The notes: a model not told the origin generated them from the sequence alone. A DNA stretch of 23,219 nt from Lingula anatina (GCF_001039355.2 NW_019775659.1:93812-117030); one strand, 5' to 3'; numbered from the stretch's first letter, positions 1 through 11,034 are shown. A program made the numbers and translations.

Positions 1-235
1 CGACCCCTTTGTACGCTCTGCCGTGACAAGAGCGACAAGACGCCATATTACAGCACTGGGGACAAGTTCAATGACGGGCTGGCGTGTGGCTGGGACACTG
101 GACTCGTGTGTACCACTGAAGTGAACGGCAAATACTGTAAAGATTACGAAGTGCAGTTTCGCTGCCCTGTCATCGGTAGGCAAATTTTTATCCCAAACTG
201 CAGTTCTAATGTGTGTCAGTTTCGTCTTTTTTAAT

Positions 236-289
<54 letters not shown>

Positions 290-2082
290 TAAATTCATTA
301 CTTGGTACAATATGGAAATATTAAGCTTGTCCGCCTCGTCTCTGAACCACAGGCTTGTAAACATTGCGGCGGAGTACTGTGACACTTTAAAATTTCGAAT
401 GGAATTGAACCCTCTCTCCCCTCGTGTAAACAGTATGTACGCGCGCGCGCGCGTGTGTGTGTGTGCACGTGTGCATAATACTCGTATATGTGTAGGTGCG
501 TGCGTCCGCGTTCAATAATTCCTGCCCGCGTGCCGGGACAGAGGAAGAGTAGCGTTAGTGGTATGGTGATTGGGTAGGTGCAAATTGTAGCGAATGTATG
601 CTTTACCAGTTGTTATAGGTATTTTAACGCCAATAAGAAACGCACTTCCAAAGTGTACATTAATACCCCATACTGTTTCAGGCAAGGCCAACCGTATCTA
701 AAACTCAACAAGGTAACAGAGTGAGCCTGATAACATAAAAACTCGGAGGGAACAATGAAAATCTAAGTGACTCTGGTGCTTTTTACATCATTTTTCATTC
801 ATCGGTTGATTACTCTTTTGACTTTTGGACGCAGACATTAGTTTGTCTTCTTTTCACGCGTTAGTTATAGACTGTAACAGACTCGAGGAGGTGACATGAA
901 ATGAACAAATAAGATGACAAATTGAAAAAATGTCACATGCCACGCGCACGCAACACTACGATAGCACAACGCAACACTAAGATAGCACAGCTACATTCTA
1001 TTTATTTTGGTTTGTTGCAGTATTTGTCCTGTGATATTTACAGGATATTCACGGAAACGTCTGAATATACAGTATATATATGACAGAAAGAAATAAAAAA
1101 CAGCAGTTATTTTACCCCGACCGGTTTCATTGCATCTTCAGTGGGTTTGTTTATTTTGGTCGATCCAACAAACCCCCTGAAGATGCGATGAAACCGGTCG
1201 GGGTAAAATAACTGCTGTTTTTTATTTCTTTCTGTCATATATATACTGTTTTTTAAATTCTTTTTGTCACATATGTATATACAAGTATAGGAAAAACACT
1301 TTTACTTTCAATATATATCTTTTTTTACTCTCTTCCAGTTACGGCGTTACTAGTTACTGTTTATGGCTATAATGGGATTGTAATTGTCTTTTAGGAACTT
1401 GCACGACATGCGGAAACGCACGCTGGACGAACTGGCTGAACAGAGACATTCCCACTGCTACCGGAGATTGGGAGAACGTCGGACCAACAGGGCACAACCC
1501 GGTATTGCTATTTTCTCGCATTAAGTTTATTAATTGCTGTTCCATTGCCTTATTATGATCTACCCTGTAAATTTTAAAACAACAATCCCATTTTTATGTA
1601 GACTATTATATATTTACCATTTGTATCCAATTAACTGTAGCACTACACAAAGCATGATTTTTTCTTATTAATATCATATTTTTTCTCGGTTTAAAGTGCG
1701 TTTTCAGTCCACAAAGAACTGAAACTTTTGAAACAAAAAAGGCTTCAGTGCATTTGATCTGATTTTGATGTCCATATACGAATACAAGAAAATGATGCTA
1801 TCTTTAAGCAATTGTCTTGTTTTTCTTATATTTTTCTCTCCTTTTTTCTCTTTTCTTTTCTTTTTTTCCATTTAAATTTATAAACTCCTTTTGCTCCAGT
1901 GCAACAGCCACGAGCCTATCGACATCCAATGTCGCGAAAAATCCACCGAGCAGCCATGGGACCAAACCGGGCAGGTTTTCAAAAACAAGTGCACTCCTTC
2001 TGAGGGTCTCGTTTGCGTCAATGCGGATCAGGCCTCCGGGCAGTCTTGCAAGGACTACGAGGTCCGCTTCCTGTGCCCATAG
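1..2082 (+). CDS. WxxW-domain secreted protein, left copy (3' part only)
   Basis: Coding exons are 1-175 (open at the window edge, frame 1, donor after 175), 1395-1501 and 1900-2082 (stop TAG 2080-2082). All junctions are GT-AG and the phases agree (1, then 0). The visible protein is the second half of one WxxW domain, ending in a KYCKDYEVQFRCP block, followed by a full domain with WTNWLNRDIPTATGDWENVG in the second exon and SCKDYEVRFLCP in the third. WTxW, TGDWE and the C-K-D-Y-E-V-x-F-x-CP ending are hallmarks of the WxxW (CILP/mucin) domain, an extracellular disulphide-rich module. It is the inverted duplicate of the complete gene at 5471-10688. The first two exons match that copy base for base; the last differs by two silent changes. 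The signal peptide and first domains should lie left of the window. No frame damage is visible, so the copy may be active. Confidence 0.85.
239..286. repeat. (AT)n microsatellite, left arm
   Basis: Uninterrupted AT dinucleotides in the intron just after exon 1-175. The matching tract in the right arm (about 8587-8646) is longer. Confidence 0.95.
1070..1248. repeat. Long hairpin, single copy in left arm
   Basis: Positions 1070-1150 and 1168-1248 are nearly perfect inverted repeats of about 81 bp around a 17-nt loop. The same hairpin occurs twice in the right arm. It lies in an intron of the left WxxW copy. The motif CTGAAGATGCGATGAAAC lies in the stem near the loop. Confidence 0.85.
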
Positions 2083-2289
2083 AAGAATTTAAGTTCTGGA
2101 ACGAACACTACTTGCACATGGCTTCTTGTTTTTATCGTTACAATTGAAATATCTTTGCTGATGTAGCCTTTTCATATACTTATCTAGATTAATAAGTCAA
2201 CATGATAGTAATTGTTTATTATTGAAATTTAACTACCGAAAAACTTATTTGGGAGTGAGCTGATTAAAAACACGTCTTCCAAAAGAAAA

Positions 2290-2297
2290 TCAATAAA
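2290..2297 (+). terminator. Candidate polyadenylation signal of the left WxxW copy
   Basis: An AATAAA hexamer lies about 210 bp after the stop codon of the left copy. At the matching place in the right arm (near 5260, read on -) the hexamer reads AACAAA, so that copy must use another signal, for example an ATTAAA-like hexamer nearby. No transcript evidence is available. Confidence 0.35.
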
Positions 2298-3166
2298 TAC
2301 CAAATACCAAAATGCAATAACCTGTAGATGAATTAAAGTAGCAGAACAAGCCTAAAATCAAATAAGTCTTGTGTTTTTATTAGATACAGCGAGACTGGTG
2401 ACATGAAAGTATGGTAAAGGTGAAGCTACGGTATTTGAATTACCAAACAGATTACTTAAAAAATGTGCAAACAAAACAGAAGCTGAAAGTAAAACAACGC
2501 AAAATCTCATTCTCTGGTTTGTTTAGTAACAAAAAGGGTCGAATGGGTGAGAGAGGAGCGAGCACACTGTGCCTTTTTTAATATGGTACAACGTGGACCA
2601 TTTCTCATTATTATTTACAATTTACTTTTTTACATCAGGCTTCGGTGTCATGCACTTGTCTTTTCACCTCTTTACTTATAGAACCGCCACATACACGTAT
2701 CAGTGATTTCAAAGTGCTGGCCCCCGTTTCACAAAAAAACTTAAGTCGGTTTCCCTGACTAAGAGCTTGGTTACCAACGTAATTAAGTCGTTACGTCACT
2801 AAGTCCCGTTTCACAAAGAATCTAAAAGGTCGCTTACGTCGTTTTTTCTTGGCTTCTAGTCGACGATGTCTAGCCTCCTCGGGAGGAGCCTTTTGACAGC
2901 AAGCTCAACTAAAAGTCGGTAAATTACAGCATAAACAACAAAAATTTGGAAAGAACATACCTCCTTCAAGATATAGCTCGAGCTAGTCAACTACGGATTT
3001 AAGATTCTTACTACAATACGGAACCATATACGGCAATGGCTCAATCTTTTCAATGGGGAAAACTGTAAATTCTAAAGATATTGTAGTTTGTTCCATTAAC
3101 TATTGCTTTTAAGACTTTTCCATTGAGTCGAAGTAGCAAAAGTGAAAACCAAGCTACTCTGCAGTT

Positions 3167-3973
3167 CTATTCTATACCGTAAAAGCACCACAAACACTAT
3201 CTTAAAATAGAATTTTAATGTTAAAATTATTGATCTGAAAGGCTGATAATTTCGTAATTGAATACATCGACTCATTGCCCTAATCGCAAACTTAAGGGTC
3301 TGTGTCACTGCATGCAACGTCTATGACAAGACATTAAACTGAATCGAGAAAATATTGATGCTCTAGTTTTGAAAAGAGACCTTAGGACAATTGATATGCC
3401 TTGCACCGTTTATTAGGTCAGTCAGCCTCATTAATGTAGCTCACATCTACTACTGTTAAATAAATTCGTCTTTAACAAGATATAAAAAGAATTTGAATAA
3501 AATATTTACGGATAAAATCCATTTAGATGGAAATATTGTCTGTACACTCGCAGTTTTTTTACCAAACACAAGAAGGCATTCAACACACTGCTTTTTTCTG
3601 TAAATTACCTTTAATTGTCTGTGTCCAAGGAATCCAAGGTATAAATCAGCTGAGGCTTCCCTGTCAGAAAAATCGCACCTGTTTTTTTTTTTTCGAATAT
3701 AGAATAAAAAATTGTATTCCACTGATGACCTCTATTGACATTAATTTAATGTACAGTAGCTATAAGCCTCATATTGATTCATACGTGTCCTCCGGTTCCA
3801 AATCCCTAGCTGTCAGCCCCATTCTCCAACCTGGAAGAAAAAACACTACGATGTGAAAATAAGAATACCACATACTTCTTGTGTGGTGGCCGCAAAGCAC
3901 CCTGGGTTTCATATAGGTCAGTTTGAAACTACATGTACCTTTATACTTCTGGCGAGTTTCCCGTGACCTCTAA
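3167..3973. other. Unique part of the palindrome spacer
   Basis: About 800 bp between the left arm and the first TIR element have no partner in the other arm. The overlapping open frames here, of about 90-110 codons on both strands, lack recognisable motifs or splice structure. I see no gene. Confidence 0.6.
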
Positions 3974-4198
3974 GGGTGTATTCCCAGAGATTTAGATCGA
4001 TCCAGGGATTAAGATTTAAATCCACCTAACTACCTGGGGGTTCACGCTAAATTGCAGTCAGCGGAGCGCGCACCATTGTTAATTACCCCCTTACAGCTTT
4101 CAGTGGGCGGGGCAGACGCTTAAGCCGGCTAAGCTGACAGTAATCTAGTGAGACTCCCCACAGGGATAGATCGATCTAAAATCTATGGAAATAGGGTC
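3974..4198 (+). mobile_element. MITE copy 1 with TAA target duplication
   Basis: A 225-bp element flanked on both sides by TAA (3971-3973 and 4199-4201). Its imperfect terminal inverted repeats start GGGTGTATTCCCAGAG and, from the other end, GACCCTATTTCC, followed by a shared AGATCGATC block. A 3-bp TAA/TTA target and non-coding interior fit a PIF/Harbinger-type MITE; the family assignment is inference. Similar copies lie at 4202-4388 (inverted) and 16304-16518. Confidence 0.75.
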
Positions 4199-4201
4199 TA
4201 A

Positions 4202-4388
4202 GGCTGTATTCCCAGAGCTTTTATATCGATCTATCCCCGCGGGGAGTCTCACTAGATTACTGTCAGATAATCTGGCTTAAAATTCCGTCCCGCCTACTAC
4301 AAGCTGTAAGGGGGTAATTAGCTTTCGTGTCCGCCCGGCTGACAGCTATTTAGCGTGAACCCCCAGGGAGTTAGGTCAATCTAAAGTA
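4202..4388 (-). mobile_element. MITE copy 2, truncated at the palindrome boundary
   Basis: An inverted copy of the same element starts right after the TAA shared with copy 1 (GGCTGTATTCCCAGAG). It matches the complete copy at 16304-16518 until about 4388 and then stops, about 30 bp short of its other end, exactly where the right arm of the inverted duplication begins. Confidence 0.75.
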
Positions 4389-5470
4389 ACTGCAGAGTAG
4401 CTTAGTTTTCACTTTTGCTACTTCGACTCAATGGAAAAGTCTTAAAAGCAATAGTTAATGGAACAAACTACAATATCTTTAGAATTTACAGTTTTTCCCC
4501 ATTGAAAAGATTGAGCCATTGCCGTATATGGTTCCGTATTGTAGTAAGAATCTTAAATCCGTAGTTGACTAGCTCGAGTTATATCTTGAAGGAGGTATGT
4601 TCTTTCAAAATTTTTGTTGTTTATGCTGTAATTTACCGACTTTTAGTTGAGCTAGCTGTCAAAAGTCTCCTCCCGAGGAGGCTAGACATCGTCGACTAGA
4701 AGCCAAGAAAAAACGACGTAAGCGACCTTTTAGATTCTTTGTGAAACGGGACTTAGTGACGTAACGACTTAATTACGTTGGTAACCAAGCTCTTAGTCAG
4801 GGAAACCGACTTAAGTTTTTTTGTGAAACGGGGCCCAGCACTTTGAAATCACTGATACGTGTATGTGGCGGTTCTATAAGTAAAGAGGTGAAAAGACAAG
4901 TGCATGACACCGAAGCCTGATGTAAAAAAGTAAATTGTAAATAATAATGAGAAATGGTCCACGTTGTACCATATTAAAAAAGGCACAGTGTGCTCGCTCC
5001 TCCCTCACCCATTCGACCCTTTATGTTACTAAACAGACCAGAGAATGAGATTTTGCGTTGTTTTACTTTCAGCTTCTGTTTTGTTTGCACATTTTTAAGT
5101 AATCTGTTTGGTAATTCAAATACCGTAGCTTCACCTTTACCATACTTTCATGTCACCAGTCTCGCTGTATCTAATAAAAACACAAGACTTATTTGATTTT
5201 AGGCTTGTTCTGCTACTTTAATTCATCTACAGGTTATTGCATTTTGGTATTTGGTATTTGTTGATTTTCTTTTGGAAGACGATATTTTTTCAGCTCACTC
5301 TCAAATAAGTTTTACGGTAGATAAATTTCAATAATAAACAATTACTATTATGTTGACTTATTAATCTAGATAAGTATATGAAAAGGCTACATCAGCAAAG
5401 ATATTTCAATTGTAACGATAAAAACAAGAAGCCATGTGCAAGTAGTGTTCGTCCCAGAACTTAAATTCTT

Positions 5471-8400
5471 CTATGGGCACAGGAAGCGGACCTCGTAGTC
5501 CTTGCAAGACTGTCCGGAGGCCTGATCCGCATTGACGCAAACGAGACCCTCAGAAGGAGTGCACTTGTTTTTGAAAACCTGCCCGGTTTGGTCCCATGGC
5601 TGCTCGGTTGATTTTTCGCGACATTGGATGTCGATAGGCTCGTGGCTGTTGCACTGGAACAAAAGGAGTGTATAAATTTAAATGGAAAAAAAGAAAAGAA
5701 AAGAGAAAAAAGAAGAGAAAAATATAAGAAAAAGAAGACAATTGCTTAAAGATAGCATCATTTTCTTGTATTCGTATATGGACATCAAAATCAGATCAAA
5801 TGCATTGTAGGCTATTTTGTTTCAAAAGTTTCAGTTCTTTGTGGACTGAAAACGCACTTTAAACCGAGGAAAAAATATGATATTAATAAGAAAAAATCAT
5901 GCTTTGTGTTAGTGCTACAGTTAATTGGATACAAATGGTAAATAGATAATAGTCTACATAAAAATGGGATCGTTGTTTTAAAATTTACAGGGTAGATCAT
6001 AATAAGGCAATGGAACAGCAATTAATTAACTAAATGCGAGAAAATAGCAATACCGGGTTGTGCCCTGTTGGTCCGACGTTCTCCCAATCTCCGGTAGCAG
6101 TGGGAATGTCTCTGTTCAGCCAGTTCGTCCAGCGTGCGTTTCCGCATGTCGTGCAAGTTCCTAAAAGACAATTACAATCCCATTATAGCCATAAACAGTA
6201 ACTAGTAACGCCGTAACTGGAAGAAAGTAAAAAAAGATATATATTGAAAGTAAAAGTGTTTTTCCTGTACTTGTATATACATATGTGACAAAAAGAATTT
6301 AAAAAAAGCAGTCATTTTACCCCGACCGGTTTTATCGCATCTTCAGGGGGTTTGTTGGATCGACCAAAATAAACAAACCCACTGAAGATGCGATGAAACC
6401 GGTCGGGATAAAATAACTGCTGTTTTTTTTATTTCTTCCTGTCACATATATACTGTATATTGAGACGTTTCCGTGAATATCCTGTGAATTGAAATCTTAC
6501 CACTAGGGTACAGGACCCACGAGATATGCTGTTGCAACTAAACAAAAACCACCCAGTTCGTTCAGAATGAGGGGTAAATTGCCACCAAAACGCAATTTTC
6601 AAGGAACTTAGCGAACACCAACCTGGTTTTAGCAGGTAAGATTACCAGACGACCTCCGGGGAACCCACTGTAAACAGCAAAGCATCTTTGAATTGGGGAC
6701 CATGACCGTTTCTAGGTTGAACACTGAAACTTCGTGGCGTTCTTTATTGAGGTCAGATTTCACCTGAACCGCTCAACTAGTCGAAACAGAGTTTACAGAC
6801 ATCCAGAAGAGACCAGCGACGAAGCGTGTGCCGCGTCTTAAGTGACTAAGGTCATTAACAGCGTCAGTTGATACCACATTGGTGCCAAAACACCAATGGT
6901 AGTCATTGACGAAAACCTGAACCAGATCAAATCAAGGAATAATCTGGGAACCACTTGACCATCATTTGATAGGGGGCACCTTAGGAACAATTTTAGGTTG
7001 CAAAGTGAGATAGCCATTTCACACAGACCACTTTTAATAGCAGATTACATACAAAACCAAGTGAATGAGCAGCAACCTTGGTCATTGAAATGGCCACATT
7101 TGAACCACATAGACGATATTTGGGTAGGTCATTACTTGCCGAATCAATGGCCTATATGTCCTACAACAAAAATGGACCAAATTGGACAGATTTTGACCAA
7201 TGCCTAGAATGTCATTCCAGATTGAACTCTAAAAACATATCCCACGGAATGCCTTGCCACTTGAAAGCGCTTGTAGCAGCCAGAAGAGGCCAGGCGTAAC
7301 AGCGACCATTACTGTGACTAGACACTGACATGAGGGTCCTTTGTGGAGAGTGTAACTCTTTTACAGATAATAATTTGGAAAATATGGAGATCCAAAATAT
7401 CTCTTTTAATTGTTGTCGTATGACATAGAATAAGCAATGTGTTTTTGTTTGCTTCTCTGGCGAATTCCATTAATGAACTGATGTCACAATGACATCAAAG
7501 AGGTAATTAAAAGTTATTAAAACACGATTTTAATCCTTATTGAAAAAACTGATGACAATGATTTGGAAAAAATATTCCATATTAAATGTCAAGTCTGTAT
7601 ATTGAAAGTAAAAGTGTTTTTCCTGTGCTTGTATATACATATGACAAAAAGAAATAAAAAACAGCAGTCATTTTACCCCGACCGGTTTCATCGCATCTTC
7701 AGGGGGTTTGTTGGATCGACCAAAATAAACAAACCCACTGAAGATGCGATGAAACAGGTCGGGGTAAAATAACTGCTGTTTTTTTCTGTCACATATATAC
7801 TGCATATTGAGACGTTTCCGTGAATATCCTGTGAATATCACAGGACAAATACTGCAACAAACCAAAATAAATAGAATGTAGCTGTGCTATCTTAGTGTTG
7901 CGTTGTGCTATCGTAGTGTTGCGTGCGCGTGGCATGTGACATTTTTTCAATTTGTCATCTTATTTGTTCATTTCATGTCACCTCCTCGCGTCTGTTACAG
8001 TCTATAACTAACGCGTGGAAAGAAGACAAACTAATGTCTGCGTTCAAAAGTCAAAAGAGTAATCAACCGATGAATGAAAAATGATGTAAAAAGCACCACA
8101 GACTCTTAGATTTTCATTGTTCCCACCGAGTTTTCATGTTATCAGGCTCACTCTGTTACCTTTTTGAGTTTTAGATACGGTTGGCCTTGCCTGAAACAGT
8201 ATGGGGTGTTAATGTACACTTTGGAAGTGCGTTTCTTATTGGCGTTAAAATACCTATAACAACTGGTATAGCATACATTCTCTACAATTTACACCTACCC
8301 AATCACCATACCACTAACGCTACTCTTCCTCTGTCCCGGCACGCGGGCAGGAATTATTGAACGCGGACGCACGCACCTACACATATACGAGTATTATGCA

Positions 8401-8583
8401 CACGTGCACACACACACACGCGCGCACGTGCGCGTACATACTGTTTACACGAGGGGAGAGAGGTTCAATTCCATTCGAAATTTTAAAGTGTCACAGTACT
8501 CCGCCGCAATGTTTACAAGCCTGTGGTTCAGAGACGAGGCGGACAAGCTTAATATTTCCATATTGTACCAAGTAATGAATTTA

Positions 8584-8649
<66 letters not shown>

Positions 8650-10688
8650 TAAACACGACGAAACTGACACACATCAGAACTGTAGTTTGGGATAAAAAAT
8701 TTGCCTACCGATGACAGGGCAGCGAAACTGCACTTCGTAATCTTTACAGTATTTGCCGTTCACTTCAGTGGTACACACGAGTCCAGTGTCCCAGCCACAC
8801 GCCAGCCCGTCATTGAACTTGTCCCCAGTGCTGTAATATGGCGTCTTGTCGCTCTTGTCACGGCAGAGCGTACAAAGGGGTCGCACACCACGGCAAATGT
8901 TGTTATTGTCAGTTATCTGCACAGAAAAAATAAGTCCTACGGTTATTTCTCGCAGATTTGAAACACCCGTATTGACCTTATACTTTCTTCTTTGCCAGAT
9001 TTCTTCACAAGCAAATAAGTTGTTTTTAAAAAAATATAGGCTCATCTGCTGAACCATAGCTGTAATCTTTGTCAGTGCTTATTCACGGACATGTCTGAAT
9101 AATGATAATTTGTCTGTATCTAATAAACAAATTGCTGTGAACAAGCTTTTCGGTTTTTCAATGTTAAGGTTTTAGCAGGACTGCTTATTATGCATTAAAT
9201 CTTTTCTAATCTTTTTTTACAAAATAAACGTACAAAATATTTTACAGTATTTAGATATTCAGAAAAGACTCAGGTCGCAATTGTGTATGATTTGAAATCT
9301 CATTTTTTCACAATTCCAATGCGTAGATTTAAAAAACTAAATTTTTGATTACTTGAAAACTAGACACGCTTTCCCAGTCTCCAGTTGCACTTGGGTCATC
9401 TCTGTCTAAATACGGTCCCGTTTCCACCTCTACAAATGTAAAACGTAAGTAATGATGATAAAATTAAAATAATGATGATAACGACAAGCATTCTAAAAAC
9501 CGGTCCCAGAAGTCATAACGGAAGTATAAATGTCTAAAGCAAAGCACTTAATTATTTTCACTTTTAGTTTTCAATTAAGATAACACGTTTTTAACTGTTA
9601 GTTTTCAATTAAAATATATTAAAATGGGTTGATTTAAGTCATTCTTACTTGTAGAAGGGCAGAGAAACCGTATCTCGTAGTCCTTGCAGTAGCCTCCAGA
9701 GCCTTGATCGGCGTTCTTGCATATCAAACCAGTTGTTGGGAGGCAGTTGGCAGCGAGCTTATCGGGTGCAGAACCCCTCCAGCGCGTGAAGACAGTAGAG
9801 GAGCCTTTAACACGACACTCGGCCCCAATCGGCTTGCAGCCACCACAAATGTAGTGAGATTTCTGAAATTGATAGAGAAATTAATGGGAGTGCTGCCCTT
9901 TCTCTTCTTTGATAGCCGCTCAAAACCGTGTAGGCATTCAAACCCAGTTAACTATCACTGCTATGAGTAACAATGACGTATTTGTGGTTCAAAGTGGCTT
10001 CAACATCACCTTTCATTCTCTCCCAGATATCACTATAACAAAAGAGAGCGAGACAAAACACGCCAACGTTTTCAAACCTGAGAACTATGTAAGACAATGT
10101 GATTGTACTCATCAACAACTATTTCTTATTGGCTACATCTTTCCGCTCTTTATACATACATATACCCCCCACCCCCAACCACCCATCCACACACACAGCA
10201 AGACCCTGCATCAGCCATTCAACAAGTAAAGATGTTCAAACAGAAAAGAAAAACTTCACATACCCGCAGATCAGCGACAGTTTCCCAGTCGCCGGTAGCC
10301 GAAGGGTCGTCGCGATCGTACCATCTGGACCAACTGTGACCTGTGCAATAAATAAATAAACAACCATTTTGGTCTTCTGAATTGCTTTTTCGAAACAATA
10401 TCGTCTTTAAAAAAATTAGCTTCATAACACGCAATCAAAACCCAAAGGAACAAATTTTAGTCCTTTTTTCTTTAACTTACACAATTAGTTATATGCATTT
10501 TCAAGAAAAAAAGGTATATTTTTGCATTATGCACTCCTTGTTTTGTAGTCAGTAAATCATTGCCACCGAGGATGAATTTTGTTTTGGACAAATAATAGAA
10601 AAAAAAATGAATTCGAGGCGCACATACCTTGTACTTGAACAACAACAGAAAGACACAACGCGGCGAAAAGCACCATTGTAGTTTCCAT
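5471..10688 (-). CDS. Secreted protein with three WxxW domains, complete right copy
   Basis: Seven coding exons on - : 10628-10688, 10264-10340, 9649-9862, 9353-9429, 8709-8916, 6054-6160 and 5471-5653 (stop 5471-5473). They sum to 927 bp, 308 residues; every junction is GT-AG and phases fit throughout. Residues 1-20 form a signal peptide (METTMVLF..., hydrophobic core, little charge). Three domains follow, each encoded by a short and a long exon: domain 1 has WSRWYDRDDPSATGDWE and ends YCKDYEIRFLCP; domain 2 has LDRDDPSATGDWE but has lost both tryptophans of WxxW; domain 3 has WTNWLNRDIPTATGDWE and ends SCKDYEVRFLCP. There is no membrane segment, so a soluble secreted, disulphide-bonded protein is expected. 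The family occurs in CILP, gel-forming mucins and many molluscan secreted proteins; the molecular role is not known. Every domain pair is bounded by phase-1 introns, which suits duplication by exon shuffling. The fifth intron (6161-8708) carries the transposon-like insertion. Confidence 0.88.
6240..7836. mobile_element. Repeat-flanked element in the right arm (Penelope/retrozyme-like?)
   Basis: Two direct repeats, 6240-6489 and 7598-7836, flank a 1.1-kb core (6490-7597). Each repeat contains the long hairpin (about 6292-6455 and 7640-7801). The left arm has one repeat and no core, so the right arm differs by 1347 bp, which equals one repeat plus the core. This looks like a full element against a solo repeat. 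The core has no convincing coding sequence: the open frames at 6998-7299 carry no reverse transcriptase or GIY-YIG motif that I can see. The long hairpin and a CTGAAGA...GAAAC string recall Penelope-like pseudo-LTRs with hammerhead ribozymes, but a canonical ribozyme does not fold. A partial tandem duplication is the alternative. Confidence 0.6.
8587..8646. repeat. (AT)n microsatellite, right arm
   Basis: Partner of 239-286, expanded by about a dozen bases. A nearby CA/CG-rich tract (8401-8440) likewise mirrors the GC/GT tract at 439-475. Confidence 0.95.
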
Positions 10689-10694
10689 TGAACA

Positions 10695-11005
10695 CTAGCT
10701 GTGAAAACAAAATTGTTACCTGTAAGCAGACATATAAAAATACGAAAAGAATTTGTGACACCCTTTCGCTTGTTTGAGTCTTTAAGTATACATTTTGTTT
10801 TCAATCTCAGAAGATCCAAGATAATGACTTTCAACTCAAAATTTCTTTTTTTCTGTAGTGAGAGCAATGTTTCTTAAAACTCTTCTATTTGAATCATCAA
10901 AACGAGCCATTGCATGACTTATCTTATTCCCTTGCTCATAATAGTGAATAAAACTCCCCCGCGAGCTGTTCTTACAGTGCCTTACCTGTACCTCTTCAAA
11001 TGCCA
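10695..11005 (-). other. Probable 5' UTR exon and first intron of the WxxW gene
   Basis: Exon 1 is preceded by a good acceptor (TTTTCACAG) at 10699-10707, giving about 10 nt of UTR before the ATG at 10688. Upstream, a strong donor (CAG/GTAAGG) ends a short non-coding exon at 10986. The distance to the TATA box predicts a start near 11000-11005, so this exon would be only about 20 nt. The intron would span 10699-10985. This is inferred from splice signals and spacing. Confidence 0.5.
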
Positions 11006-11026
11006 ATTCGTCCGTCGTGGTCACTG

Positions 11027-11034
11027 CTTATATA
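11027..11034 (-). promoter_or_regulatory. TATA box of the WxxW gene
   Basis: TATATAAG read on -, about 25-30 bp upstream of the inferred short 5' UTR exon and about 340 bp upstream of the start codon. Its position just before a consensus donor and the signal-peptide exon supports a core promoter. The left copy's promoter is outside the window. Confidence 0.5.

Larger units (their letters stand above)
1..3166 (+). repeat. Left arm of the large inverted duplication
   Basis: Reading this arm on + and the segment 8883 to 4388 on - gives collinear, nearly identical sequence, including exons, introns, microsatellites and the downstream flank. Similarity starts at base 1, so the arm extends beyond the window. 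It stops at 3166, just after a CTGCAG shared by both arms. Substitutions and small indels are scattered through introns and 3' flank; I judge identity as mid-90s percent by eye. After the stop codon (2083-3166) the arm holds no other gene that I can see. Confidence 0.92.
4388..8883 (-). repeat. Right arm of the large inverted duplication
   Basis: Mirror of 1-3166. The junction at 4388 abuts a truncated TIR element. This arm is about 1.35 kb longer because of one insertion (6490-7836) within the intron before exon 6. Base 8883 pairs with base 1; whether the duplication continues further through the gene cannot be seen, because the left partner is missing. The 3' flank 4388-5470 contains no gene that I can recognise. 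Confidence 0.92.

Noticed and set aside
213-518. Open frames through the AT and GT tracts, also 8357-8652
   Set aside because: Low-complexity translation of microsatellites within introns; no splice or motif support.
1078-1250. Canonical hammerhead ribozyme
   Set aside because: The core-like boxes are present, but the six bases between CTGAAGA and GAAAC do not pair as stem II; kept only as a resemblance.
6998-7299. Open frames in the core of the repeat-flanked element
   Set aside because: Short, overlapping in two frames, no motif of a transposase, RT or endonuclease; absent from the left arm.
6240-7836. Classical LTR retrotransposon
   Set aside because: No tRNA primer site next to the first repeat, no purine tract before the second and no TG...CA ends; gag/pol absent.
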